Shown here: positions 1-6,418 of the stretch, in pieces | How the letters are laid out: each line of letters begins with the position of its first letter | How positions within the stretch are numbered: position 1 is the first letter of the stretch | Assembly (NCBI GenBank): GCA_031279735.1 | Contig: JAITHX010000059.1 | Location: forward strand, 1-9,343 | Reading direction: 5' to 3' | Origin: Prevotellaceae bacterium | Lineage (GTDB): Bacteria; Bacteroidota; Bacteroidia; Bacteroidales; UBA932 | Length of the DNA stretch: 9,343 nucleotides | Program-made: the position numbers and the translations under genes | The notes under the pieces: generated by a model | The model's input: the letters and a program-made list of their open reading frames with translations, nothing else | What the model was told of the DNA's origin: nothing | The model's database searches: none

Positions 1-2017
1 TGGTTCCTGCGGGGAAAGTGCCGTCTTCGCGTCCGGTGAACACGCTCACGGGGAGCGAATCGCCGTTCTGCGCGTTGATCACGTCGGCTACTTCGCGGAT
101 AAATTCGGGAGCGTCGCCCGCGCGGAGCGTCAGTCCTCCGGCTTCGAGCGTCGCCCATTCGGCGGGAACATCCACTTTCGAGTATTCGCCGCCGCGGTCG
201 ATAGCCGCGTTGTTTTTGGCTACCACGTCGCCGCCCTTTTTGCCGTAGCTCTTTTCGACGGCATATTTCATTTCCTTCACCGCGAGTTCGTAGGGTATCA
301 CGCCGGATATTTTGAAGAACGCCGATTGAAGTATGGTGTTGGTGCGGTTGCCGAGACCTATTTCGACGGCTATCTGCGTGGCGTCGATTATGTAGAAGTT
401 GATTTTGCGGCTTGCCAGAGTTTTCTTCACCGAATCGGGGAGGCGTTTCTTGGTTTCCTCCGCATCCCACAGACTGTTGAGGAGGAATGTGCCGCCTTCC
501 TTGATGCCCGATAAAATGTCGTATTTGGAAATGTACGAAGGAACGTGACATGCCACGAAATCGGGAGTGTTGACTAAATAGGGCGAAGTAATGGGCAGGT
601 CGCCGAAGCGCAGGTGCGAAGTTGTGAAGCCGCCCGATTTCTTCGAGTCGTAGGCAAAATATGCCTGACAGTATTTGTCGGTGGTTTCGCCTATGATTTT
701 GATGGTGTTCTTATTTGCGCCCACCGTTCCGTCCGAGCCGAGTCCGTAGAATCTCGCCTCGTAGGTTCCGGGCTTGGCGATGTTCACTTCCGCCTTAACG
801 GGAAGGGATTTGAACGTAACGTCGTCGATAATTCCAACGGTGAAGCCGTTTTTGGGTTCGTTGAGTTCGAGGTTTTCAAACACCGAGAGGATATGCGCCG
901 GAGTAGTGTCTTTGGAACTCAGTCCGTAGCGTCCGCCGACGATTAGCGGGGCGTCGGGACGACCGTAGTAGAGTTCCTTCACGTCGAGGAAAAGCGGTTC
1001 GCCGTTGGCTCCGGGTTCTTTGGTGCGGTCGAGTACGGCGATGCGTTTCACGGTCGAGGGTATAGCCCTGAAGAAATATTTTGCCGAGAATGGACGATAA
1101 AGGTGCACGGCAAGCAGTCCGACTTTCTTTCCCTTGGCGCGCAGCGCATCGACGCATTCGATGATAGTTTCCGTCACCGAACCCATTGCCACGATTACGT
1201 TTTCCGCTTCCGGGTCGCCGTAGTAGTTGAACGGATGATATTCGCGTCCGGTGATGCTCGATATTTCCTTCATGTAACCCTCCACTATGTCGGGCAGCAA
1301 GGCATAAAACGTGTTCGACGCTTCGCGCGACTGAAAGTAGATGTCGGGATTCTGCGCCGTGCCTCTCGTGACGGGATGTTCAGGGTTGAGAGCGCGGTCG
1401 CGGAAGGCTTGCAGCGATTTGCGGTCGAGCAGATGTTCGAGGGTTTCCTTTTCGAGGGTTTCGATTTTCTGAATTTCGTGCGAAGTTCTGAAACCGTCGA
1501 AGAAACTTACAAAAGGTACTCTTCCCTTGATTGCCGTCAGATGGGCAATAGCCGAAAGATCCATAACTTCCTGCACGCTTCCCGATGCGAGAAACGCGAA
1601 TCCGGTTTGCCGGGCGGACATCACGTCGCTGTGATCGCCGAAGATCGACAGCGCCTGAGCCGCAAGCGAGCGCGCGGAGACATGAAAGACGGCGGGAAGC
1701 AATTCGCCCGCAATCTTATACATGTTGGGAATCATCAGCAACAGACCCTGCGAGGCGGTGAAGGTCGAAGTGAGCGCTCCGGCTTGGAGCGAGCCGTGAA
1801 CCGTGCCGGCGGCGCCGCCTTCCGATTGCATTTCGACTACCTTTACCGTTTCGCCGAACAGGTTTTTCTTTCCCGTTGCCGACCACTCATCAACGTATTC
1901 CGCCATCGTCGATGAGGGAGTGATGGGATATATGGCGGACACTTCGCTGAACATGTAAGCGATGTGTGCAGCCGCATAATTCCCGTCGCAAGTAATAAAC
2001 TTCTTTTGTTGTGCCAT
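1..2017 (-). CDS. nifJ: Pyruvate:ferredoxin (flavodoxin) oxidoreductase, N-terminal 672 residues; C-terminus beyond window edge
   Basis: This enzyme oxidatively decarboxylates pyruvate to acetyl-CoA and CO2, passing electrons to ferredoxin or flavodoxin in the cytoplasm; it is central to anaerobic metabolism. The frame is open from the ATG at 2017 to the window edge. The N-terminus has the family signature YPITPSS at residues 30-36, followed by EMQSEGGAAG and, later, GRVPFVSFFDGFRTSHE. Domain III is marked by FYGLGSDGTVGANKN near residues 420-435. The visible part ends with GGLTLRAGDAPEF and FTGREDGTFPAGT, just before where family members carry the ferredoxin-like [4Fe-4S] domain and the TPP-binding domain. 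Full-length homologues have roughly 1,180 residues, so a little over half is here. The leader is A-rich without a Shine-Dalgarno. It has its own promoter downstream of aroK. The identification is secure; only the C-terminal half is unseen. Confidence 0.96.
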   Translation of the reverse strand, partial: MAQQKKFITCDGNYAAAHIAYMFSEVSAIYPITPSSTMAEYVDEWSATGKKNLFGETVKVVEMQSEGGAAGTVHGSLQAGALTSTFTASQGLLLMIPNMYKIAGELLPAVFHVSARSLAAQALSIFGDHSDVMSARQTGFAFLASGSVQEVMDLSAIAHLTAIKGRVPFVSFFDGFRTSHEIQKIETLEKETLEHLLDRKSLQAFRDRALNPEHPVTRGTAQNPDIYFQSREASNTFYALLPDIVEGYMKEISSITGREYHPFNYYGDPEAENVIVAMGSVTETIIECVDALRAKGKKVGLLAVHLYRPFSAKYFFRAIPSTVKRIAVLDRTKEPGANGEPLFLDVKELYYGRPDAPLIVGGRYGLSSKDTTPAHILSVFENLELNEPKNGFTVGIIDDVTFKSLPVKAEVNIAKPGTYEARFYGLGSDGTVGANKNTIKIIGETTDKYCQAYFAYDSKKSGGFTTSHLRFGDLPITSPYLVNTPDFVACHVPSYISKYDILSGIKEGGTFLLNSLWDAEETKKRLPDSVKKTLASRKINFYIIDATQIAVEIGLGNRTNTILQSAFFKISGVIPYELAVKEMKYAVEKSYGKKGGDVVAKNNAAIDRGGEYSKVDVPAEWATLEAGGLTLRAGDAPEFIREVADVINAQNGDSLPVSVFTGREDGTFPAGT

Positions 2018-2069
2018 TTTACTTTTAATTTACAGAATTATTTCGTTATGAAATATTTTACATTGGGCG

Positions 2070-2077
2070 CAAAGGTA
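2070..2077 (-). promoter_or_regulatory. Bacteroidetes-type -7 promoter element for nifJ
   Basis: The minus strand reads TACCTTTG followed by GCGCC, matching the Bacteroidetes sigma-ABfr -7 consensus TAnnTTTG. Transcription would start near 2063 and give a leader of about 45 nt before the nifJ ATG at 2017. No clear TTTG lies at the usual 19-base spacing upstream; that position is occupied by AATT heptamer repeat and the aroK terminator hairpin. Confidence 0.65.
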
Positions 2078-2108
2078 AAAAAAAATTACGAATTGCCCTT
2101 CGGGAATT
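2077..2108 (-). terminator. Probable intrinsic terminator of the aroK operon, abutting the nifJ promoter
   Basis: On the minus strand AATTCCC, loop GAA, then GGGCAATT forms a short hairpin with one bulged C. CGTAA and a run of nine T follow. The left arm overlaps the aroK stop codon, and the last T of the run is the first base of the nifJ -7 box. The stem is short and AT-rich, so termination may be leaky. Confidence 0.45.
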
Positions 2109-2122
2109 AGGAATTAAGAATT
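2091..2122. repeat. AATTNNN heptamer repeats at the aroK 3' end
   Basis: The minus strand shows AATTCTT, AATTCCT, AATTCCC in exact 7-base phase, followed after the hairpin loop by AATTCGT. The units encode the last residues of AroK, supply its stop codon, and form the terminator hairpin. Related heptamers occur at 4733-4858, 5184-5210 and 9129-9156. Confidence 0.7.
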
Positions 2123-2577
2123 GTCAAATCCGCCTGTTCGTAATACGGTTTTCTGATATTGAGCGTATCCGCTATATATTTCATCAGTTCTTCGCTGGAT
2201 TTGTCTTTGACTAAGGGGCGGCGCTTGTCCCTTGCAAGTCGCGGAAAGAGATTTTCGGCGTCGATTTTCAGATATATTGTGAATGCGTTCGCGTTTATCA
2301 GCGACATATTGTCGAAGAAGCAGGGCGTTCCGCCTCCGACGGCTATTATTGCGGGGTCGGACAGCGAGAGCAGATGTTCCAGAGTTTGGCGTTCGAGTTT
2401 CCGGAAGCCCTCTTCGCCCTGCTCGTCGAATATTGCGTTTACGGTTTTTCCGGTTTGCGTCACGATGAAGGCGTCGGTATCGACAAACGGCATGGAGAAA
2501 AGCTGCGCCAGCTTTCTTCCCATTGTGCTTTTGCCGCAGGCGGGCATTCCGAGCAGCGCTATGTGTCGTTTTTTCAT
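2107..2577 (-). CDS. aroK: Shikimate kinase
   Basis: This enzyme phosphorylates shikimate at the 3-hydroxyl with ATP, the fifth step of the chorismate pathway. At 156 residues it is slightly short for the family (about 165-175). Visible motifs are the Walker A loop GMPACGKST (10-18), the shikimate-binding VDTD (32-35, with D33 and D35), R59 in EEGFRKLE, the GGGTP motif (81-85), the lid RRPLV (119-123), and the C-terminal RKPYYEQADLT that carries the adenine-side Arg. All expected catalytic and binding residues are present. The start is 4 bases after the folB stop, so the two are probably translationally coupled. The last few residues (ILNS) and the stop come from AATT heptamer repeat, suggesting the original C-terminus was replaced or trimmed. 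Confidence 0.96.
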   Translation of the reverse strand: MKKRHIALLGMPACGKSTMGRKLAQLFSMPFVDTDAFIVTQTGKTVNAIFDEQGEEGFRKLERQTLEHLLSLSDPAIIAVGGGTPCFFDNMSLINANAFTIYLKIDAENLFPRLARDKRRPLVKDKSSEELMKYIADTLNIRKPYYEQADLTILNS

Positions 2578-2581
2578 CGTG

Positions 2582-2935
2582 TTAGCGCGACAGGCTTACC
2601 GACGATTTCTCTACCTTGCCGCCCAGCGGCGGATTGAGCTTGCTCACCTTCACCGTCGCTTTCCGTATGCCCGACAGTTCGTCGTACAGCGCGGCAAGTA
2701 TTCGTCGCGCAACATGTTCCAGCAGGCTGGAGGGCGTCGCCATTTCGCGCGCCACGATATTGTAGGCTGCCTGATAGTCGAGCGCGTCGAGCAGATTGTC
2801 CGATTCGGACGCCTGTTCCGCGTCGGTTGCGATTCGAAGCGAAACGAGAAATATCCCTCCCGCCGTCCTTTCCTCTTCGCCGCAGCCGTGACGGGCGAAG
2901 AACTCCATGTTTTCCAGCTCTATCGTTCCTTCCAT
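2582..2935 (-). CDS. folB: Dihydroneopterin aldolase
   Basis: FolB cleaves 7,8-dihydroneopterin to 6-hydroxymethyl-7,8-dihydropterin and glycolaldehyde in folate synthesis. The 117-residue length is normal. Visible family motifs are the opening IELENMEFFARHG (5-17), the acidic EEE at 20-22 containing the position equivalent to the catalytic Glu, the D53-Y54 segment, the substrate-binding LLEH (71-74), and SKLNPPLGG (98-106) whose K99 matches the catalytic Lys. The start at 2935 overlaps the end of the upstream small gene by 16 bases, and aroK follows after 4 bases. This tight packing implies one transcript with coupled translation. The partner genes for the rest of folate synthesis are not in the window. 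Confidence 0.95.
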   Translation of the reverse strand: MEGTIELENMEFFARHGCGEEERTAGGIFLVSLRIATDAEQASESDNLLDALDYQAAYNIVAREMATPSSLLEHVARRILAALYDELSGIRKATVKVSKLNPPLGGKVEKSSVSLSR

Positions 2936-3183
2936 CGTTTCTTCCGTTTCTGTTTCATCGTCTGTTTAGTTCGGCACGAATCGACAGTCGTTCCGCCCAT
3001 CGCCTCATCCTGTTTTCTCCGGTATTTTTCGAGAGCGTCGCGTTTTTTCTCGTCGATGTCCTTGTGTTCGGTTCGCGGACGAGGCTTGTTCATCTTGTCG
3101 ATGTCCTGCGCATGAAGTTTCGCGGCTGCGACGGTCGTCATCATCGTCGCGATAAGCGCCGCAAATAATACGGATGATTTCAT
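2920..3183 (-). CDS. Small exported, strongly basic protein of unknown function
   Basis: I do not recognise this 87-residue protein. The first 26 residues form a Sec-type signal peptide: MKSS, a hydrophobic stretch, then AAAKLHAQ as a plausible cleavage region. The mature part is highly charged (DIDEKKRDALEKYRRKQDEAMGG) and ends in a Lys/Arg-rich tail, so it is likely periplasmic or surface exposed and may bind an acidic partner. I chose the ATG at 3183, 13 bases after the aminotransferase stop, because it places the signal peptide at the N-terminus. An in-frame ATG at 3207 would add eight polar residues and overlap the aminotransferase stop. The 3' end overlaps folB by 16 bases. The neighbours suggest co-transcription rather than a shared pathway. 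Confidence 0.7.
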   Translation of the reverse strand: MKSSVLFAALIATMMTTVAAAKLHAQDIDKMNKPRPRTEHKDIDEKKRDALEKYRRKQDEAMGGTTVDSCRTKQTMKQKRKKRWKER

Positions 3184-3196
3184 ATTTGTGAATTTA

Positions 3197-4390
3197 TTAT
3201 TGTCCATTGTAAACTTTCAGAGCCTGTTTAATACATTCGACCGCATTTATCAGGTCGGCAGTCTTCAGCACGTAGGCTATGCGCACCTGGTCGATGCCCG
3301 CGTTTGCGGACTTATAGAATCCGGCTCCGGGAGCAACCATTACAGTCTGTTTCTTATAGTCGAAACATTCGAGCATCCAGCGCGCGAAGTTTTCCGCATT
3401 GTCCACAGGCAGCTTCACCATGGTATAGAAAGCGCCTTCGGGCTTGGGACACACCGCGCCCTCTATTCCTCCAAGTCCGTCTATCAAACAATCGCGCCGT
3501 CGTTTATACTCTTCGTGTATTTCGGCGAAATATTCCGCCGGAGTATCCAAAGCGGCTTCGGCTGCTGCCTGTCCGAGTATCGGGGCGCAGAGACGAGCCT
3601 GCGAAAAACGCAGCGCCGCGTCGATTATCTCCCTGTTTTTCGTTATCAGCGCGCCGACCCGTATTCCGCACATGCTGTAACGCTTCGAAGTGGAATCAAT
3701 AAGCACCGTGTTGCTCTCTATACCCTTCAGCTCCATGCACGAAAAGTAGGGTTCGTCGCCATAGCAGAAGTCGCGGTACACCTCGTCGGAGATAAGAAAC
3801 AGATCGTGACGAGCAACCATCTCCCGTACCTTTTCGAGTTCCGCCCTCGAATACCTGTAGCCGGTGGGATTGTTGGGATTGCACAGCAGCAGCGCTCTGG
3901 TGCGGGGCGTAATCGCCTTCTCGAATTCCTCGACCGGAGGCAGAGCGAAACCGGATTCGATGTTCGTGGTCAGCGGCACGATGTTCACCCCCGTCTGTAT
4001 GGCAAACGAATTATAATTAGTGTAGAACGGTTCCGGCACCATCACTTCGTCGCCCGGATCAAGACACACATGGAGCGCTGTCAGCAGAGCTTCCGAGCCG
4101 CCGGTAGTAATCAGAATGTCGTCGGAGCCGACATCGACACCCAGACTTCCGTAATACTTCGACAGTTTCAGGCGGTAGGAGAGATTCCCCGCCGAGTGAC
4201 CGTATTCAATAGTCGCGTTGCCGAACGCGCGCACGGCGTCGAGCGCGGCTTGAGGCGAAGGAATATCGGGCTGACCGATATTGAGATGATAAACTTTGAT
4301 ACCCCTCGCTTTGGCAGCGTCCGAATACGGGACGAGCTTCCGAATGGGCGAAGCGGGCATTTCCCTAGCTTTTTCCGATATGAATGGCAT
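3197..4390 (-). CDS. PLP-dependent class I/II aminotransferase (AspC-like)
   Basis: This is a cytoplasmic fold-type I aminotransferase, probably using aspartate or another amino acid with 2-oxoglutarate. With the start at 4390 it has 397 residues, the usual length. Numbered from that start, visible features are NIGQPDI (37-43), the phosphate-side TGGSEAL near 96-102, NPNNPTG (171-177), the pyridine-nitrogen Asp in ISDEVY (D202), the Schiff-base Lys in STSKRYS (K236), and the substrate-carboxylate Arg in QVRIAYV (R370). The ATG at 4438 would add 16 residues without homologous character and overlap the upstream gene, so 4390 is preferred; it lies 19 bases after that gene's stop. Substrate preference (aspartate, aromatic or branched) cannot be read from the motifs, although a role beside aroK would fit an aromatic or aspartate enzyme. 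Confidence 0.92.
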   Translation of the reverse strand: MPFISEKAREMPASPIRKLVPYSDAAKARGIKVYHLNIGQPDIPSPQAALDAVRAFGNATIEYGHSAGNLSYRLKLSKYYGSLGVDVGSDDILITTGGSEALLTALHVCLDPGDEVMVPEPFYTNYNSFAIQTGVNIVPLTTNIESGFALPPVEEFEKAITPRTRALLLCNPNNPTGYRYSRAELEKVREMVARHDLFLISDEVYRDFCYGDEPYFSCMELKGIESNTVLIDSTSKRYSMCGIRVGALITKNREIIDAALRFSQARLCAPILGQAAAEAALDTPAEYFAEIHEEYKRRRDCLIDGLGGIEGAVCPKPEGAFYTMVKLPVDNAENFARWMLECFDYKKQTVMVAPGAGFYKSANAGIDQVRIAYVLKTADLINAVECIKQALKVYNGQ

Positions 4391-4409
4391 ACTTGATATT
4401 AAATAATGG

Positions 4410-4634
4410 CTATTTCTTGTCGCCGAGTGTTTCGGCATGTTGATTAATCATGTAATTGTCGGGATATAACGACCGGGCAACATCAGTATATTCCCTCGCT
4501 TTGGCATAATTTTCACTTATTCCGACCTGAATATTGCGGAGCAGAGCGTCGCTTTCAGTCGCCGTCTTCGCAAATCCGGCATTAGCGCACAGCGTAAAAA
4601 ACGCCGCAAAAACAATAATTTCTTTCGTTGACAT
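4410..4634 (-). CDS. Small exported protein of unknown function
   Basis: This 74-residue protein is not recognised. Residues 1-22 form a clear signal peptide (MSTKEIIVFAAFFTLCANAGFA). The mature part is about 52 residues, with an amphipathic helical look around ENYAKAREYTDVARSLYPDN, reminiscent of a single TPR-like helix pair but too short to call. It is the first gene of the minus-strand run, with a Bacteroidetes -7 box about 90 bases upstream and the aminotransferase starting 19 bases downstream. The 5' leader contains a tandem 11-base repeat (TAATGTTACTC twice on the plus strand, about 4647-4668). Reality as a gene is supported by the signal peptide, the promoter and the spacing. Confidence 0.65.
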   Translation of the reverse strand: MSTKEIIVFAAFFTLCANAGFAKTATESDALLRNIQVGISENYAKAREYTDVARSLYPDNYMINQHAETLGDKK

Positions 4635-4724
4635 AACTGTTATCCTAATGTTACTCTAATGTTACTCTATTCGTCATAATAACTAACCTCATCATAAACA
4701 TTTCGTCTGCTTTTTTTGACAGCG

Positions 4725-4732
4725 CAAAGATA
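4725..4732 (-). promoter_or_regulatory. Bacteroidetes-type -7 promoter element for the 4634->2107 gene run
   Basis: The minus strand reads TATCTTTG followed by GCGC, a match to TAnnTTTG. It lies about 90 bases upstream of the small exported protein. The region where the -33 box should be is entirely AATTCGT heptamer repeat, so no TTTG is present at 19 bases. Confidence 0.55.
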
Positions 4733-4858
4733 ATTACGAATTACGAATTACGAATTACGAATTACGAATTCAATTACGAATTACGAATTACGAATTACGA
4801 CCGACTGCGGACGTACAGCCGAAGCCGGCCGTAATTCGTAATTCGTAATTCGTAATTG
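4733..4858. repeat. AATTACG heptamer array forming a perfect 29-bp inverted repeat
   Basis: AATTACG units repeat in 7-base phase from 4733 to 4770. They then form the left arm 4771-4799 of a perfect inverted repeat whose right arm is 4830-4858 (AATTCGT units). The 30-base spacer (4800-4829) is GC-rich and unrelated, containing GCCGGC. The array starts immediately upstream of the -7 box at 4725-4732. Transcribed or single-stranded, the arms would form a very stable hairpin. Confidence 0.9.
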
Positions 4859-4859
4859 A

Positions 4860-5043
4860 AATGAAGCAAGCTCATTAAGTTCAATGAAGCAAGCTCATTA
4901 AGTTCAATGAAGCAAGCTCATTGAGTTCAATGAAGCAAGCTCATTGAGTTTAATGAAGCAAGCTCATCGAGTTTAATGAAGCAAGCTCATCGAGTTCAAT
5001 GAAGCAAGCTCAATGACGTCAATGAAGCGCGCTCATGACGGCG
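4860..5043. repeat. 23-bp minisatellite, eight units with progressive drift
   Basis: Units of 23 bases start at 4860, 4883, 4906, 4929, 4952, 4975, 4998 and 5021. All begin AATGAAGC and contain GCTCA. The first six differ only at positions 17-18 and 23; the last two are more diverged. Because 23 is not a multiple of 3 and stops occur, it is not coding. Each unit has a small internal palindrome (AATGA ... TCATT). Confidence 0.92.
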
Positions 5044-5096
5044 ACGGGTCACGCTAGTCGCAGGGACTCTTCGGATTAATTGATTCTGAGGTTCAC

Positions 5097-5127
5097 AAAA
5101 AAAGGACGTCCTGAAAACAGGACGTCC
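5097..5127 (-). terminator. Strong intrinsic terminator, minus strand
   Basis: On the minus strand GGACGTCCTG, loop TTTT, CAGGACGTCC forms a perfect 10-bp hairpin directly followed by seven T. It would end transcripts coming leftward from the 5547-6320 gene, and protects the repeat region and the promoter at 4725 from read-through. There is no matching T run for the plus strand. Confidence 0.85.
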
Positions 5128-5183
5128 CGACAACTTTCCGTTTTAAACTGCCGGAGCGTACTTTGGATTATTGTCCGTCAGGC

Positions 5184-5210
5184 AATTCTTAATTCTTAAT
5201 TCTTAATTTT
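5184..5210. repeat. AATTCTT heptamer repeat flanking the long inverted repeat
   Basis: Three AATTCTT units in exact 7-base phase (5184, 5191, 5198) followed by AATTTT abut the left boundary of the 5211-5494 element. This is the same AATTNNN family as at 2091-2122 and 4733-4858. Confidence 0.75.
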
Positions 5211-5494
5211 GGTTCTGCTGGGAATTGTGTGGAAAAAGCTTGCGTGTTTTTTCACCGCGTTGCGGTGTTTTTGTAACGCAAGGGGCGCAGAGGCTTCGCA
5301 AAGGGCGCAAGGGCTTCGCGTACTTTGCGAAGAGCGCCGGCTGCCGGTCTTGATCCGCAACCTCCAGCGACCTTGCGCAAAGGACGCGAAGCCCTTGCGC
5401 CCTTTGCGAAGCCTTTGCGCCCCTTGCGTTACAAAAACACCGCGACGCGGTGAAAAAACACGCAACCTTTTTCCACACAATTCCCAGTAGAACC
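5211..5494. repeat. 284-bp long inverted repeat (122-bp arms), MITE-like or giant hairpin element
   Basis: Left arm 5211-5332 and right arm 5373-5494 are reverse complements without gaps, with about seven mismatches, around a 40-base unpaired centre. The termini read GGTTCT...AGAACC. Arms contain nested repeats of GCGCAAGGG, GGCTTCGC and a CACCGCG...CGCGGTG hairpin. It is open in several frames on both strands (Cys/Arg/Ala-rich translations), which I treat as by-products of composition, not genes. No clear target-site duplication is visible. It could be a non-autonomous palindromic element or a transcribed structured RNA. Confidence 0.9.
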
Positions 5495-5513
5495 GAAAAA
5501 TAAGGGTTTTAGG

Positions 5514-5541
5514 GGTTTTCCACACAATTCACGGTAGAACC
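5514..5541. repeat. Additional partial copy of the inverted-repeat terminus
   Basis: The 28 bases closely match the outer end of the 5211-5494 element: on the minus strand GGTTCTAC, two changes, then GAATTGTGTGGAAAA. It is in the same orientation as the right arm and separated from it by a TAAGGGTTTTAGGGG tract. It ends just before the stop codon region of the 5547-6320 gene. Confidence 0.8.
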
Positions 5542-5546
5542 TTTTT

Positions 5547-6320
5547 TTATTCCGAATCTCGGAACTCAATCCATTCTCCGTGTTTATATGTGTATGTCGC
5601 GAAAATAACCGTGTCTGCCGTTCGGTTGCCGAGCGGGACTTCTATTTCGTCGGCTCCGTCTCCGTCGAGGTCTCCCCTGTTTGCCGGCGCTCCCCGCACC
5701 GCAGCGCCCGGAACGAGAGGCGCAATCGGTCCCGAAAAACGTATTCCGGAAGTTCCGTCAGCGTCGGGAGAAGTTTCCGTCCATGCGTAATCCGTTTCCC
5801 CGTCCCCGTTGAAGTCGCCTATGATGGCGTCGGGAGCGATGTCGCCTGCCGACGCCAGCCGCCGGTCGGTGTACAAATCGCTTTCGGCATAAATTTTCCA
5901 TGCGTTCCCCCGCTTGACGAAAATCAGATAGGCGGGCAGTCGTTCCCGCGTTCTGCCGCGTTTCAGGGTTTTGGTGAAATTGATTCTCACGAGGTCGGCT
6001 CTCTGAACATCGACGAAAAGTCTGCCTTCGATGATTTGCTCCGCTTCGGGATGTTCTCTGAAGCATAGTGCTTTGAGGGCTATACATTCGTCGGACGAGC
6101 GTAGAAACTGGTAGTAGCGCACGCGGGAATCGTAGAGTTTTGCGAGCGCGTCGAGGTTTTTGGCGTTGTTGGCTTTATTCCATTCCCAGACAAGTTCTTT
6201 CGGCGATTTCTCGTCCCCGTCGTCCCTATCGAGCGCGACGAACATGCAGACGAGACAAACAAGACAAGCGAGGCAGCCGAGATAAGCGAGGTTTGCGAGC
6301 GGTTTCTGCAATCTTTTCAT
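5547..6320 (-). CDS. Membrane-anchored protein with NTF2-like region and two Ca-loop/FG-GAP-like motifs
   Basis: This 257-residue protein is not assignable to a named gene. Residues 8-30 are a hydrophobic segment with Cys at 16, 19, 22 and 25; LGC or LAC could be a lipobox, so it is either a lipoprotein or anchored by a signal helix. Residues about 42-155 (WEWNKANNAKNLDALAKLYD ... IFVKRGNAWKIYAESDLY) have the pattern of an NTF2-like/SnoaL ligand-binding or scaffold domain. Two acidic loops follow: DFNGDGETDYAW (169-180) and DLDGDGADEIEV (217-228). They match the DxDGDGxxDxxx Ca-binding loops of FG-GAP/VCBS repeats, with only two copies. A cell-surface or periplasmic role is inferred. The start ATG at 6320 is preceded by a long hairpin. 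A strong terminator lies 420 bases downstream, beyond the inverted repeat. Confidence 0.8.
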   Translation of the reverse strand: MKRLQKPLANLAYLGCLACLVCLVCMFVALDRDDGDEKSPKELVWEWNKANNAKNLDALAKLYDSRVRYYQFLRSSDECIALKALCFREHPEAEQIIEGRLFVDVQRADLVRINFTKTLKRGRTRERLPAYLIFVKRGNAWKIYAESDLYTDRRLASAGDIAPDAIIGDFNGDGETDYAWTETSPDADGTSGIRFSGPIAPLVPGAAVRGAPANRGDLDGDGADEIEVPLGNRTADTVIFATYTYKHGEWIEFRDSE

Positions 6321-6334
6321 TACGGGTTATCTAA

Positions 6335-6397
6335 AGGCTGTTCCAAAGGAACGGGAATCGCGATTCGACGTCGGGTTCGTTCCAATTGAAACAGCCT
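6335..6397. repeat. Nested inverted repeat between the two minus-strand genes
   Basis: Outer arms AGGCTGTT (6335-6342) and AACAGCCT (6390-6397), inner arms GGAACG (6348-6353) and CGTTCC (6378-6383), and a 12-bp palindrome GAATCGCGATTC (6355-6366) inside. In the minus-strand transcript it would form a branched hairpin about 15 bases upstream of the 6320 start. It lacks a downstream T run, so it is not a standard terminator; a leader structure, mRNA-processing site or small palindromic repeat is possible. Confidence 0.7.
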
Positions 6398-6418
6398 CGT
6401 CCAACAAAAAAAAATCAA

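Noticed and set aside
1103..1915. Plus-strand open frame of 270 codons
   Set aside because: It lies opposite nifJ, which is continuous and carries PFOR motifs across this region.
3188..4396. Long plus-strand open frame (402 codons)
   Set aside because: It is antisense to the aminotransferase, which has every expected motif. The plus-strand translation has no recognisable family character.
4860..5043. CRISPR array
   Set aside because: Repeats are contiguous 23-bp units without unique spacers, and no cas gene is near.
5196..5525. Open frames of 90-110 codons on both strands, Cys/Arg/Ala-rich, inside the long inverted repeat
   Set aside because: The two strands translate to nearly the same sequence because the region is palindromic. 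Composition follows the GCGCAAGGG repeats, and no start context or domain is visible.
6344..6351. TTCCTTTG on the minus strand as a -7 box for the 6320 gene
   Set aside because: One mismatch in a critical base, no -33 match at 19 bases, and it is part of the nested inverted repeat.
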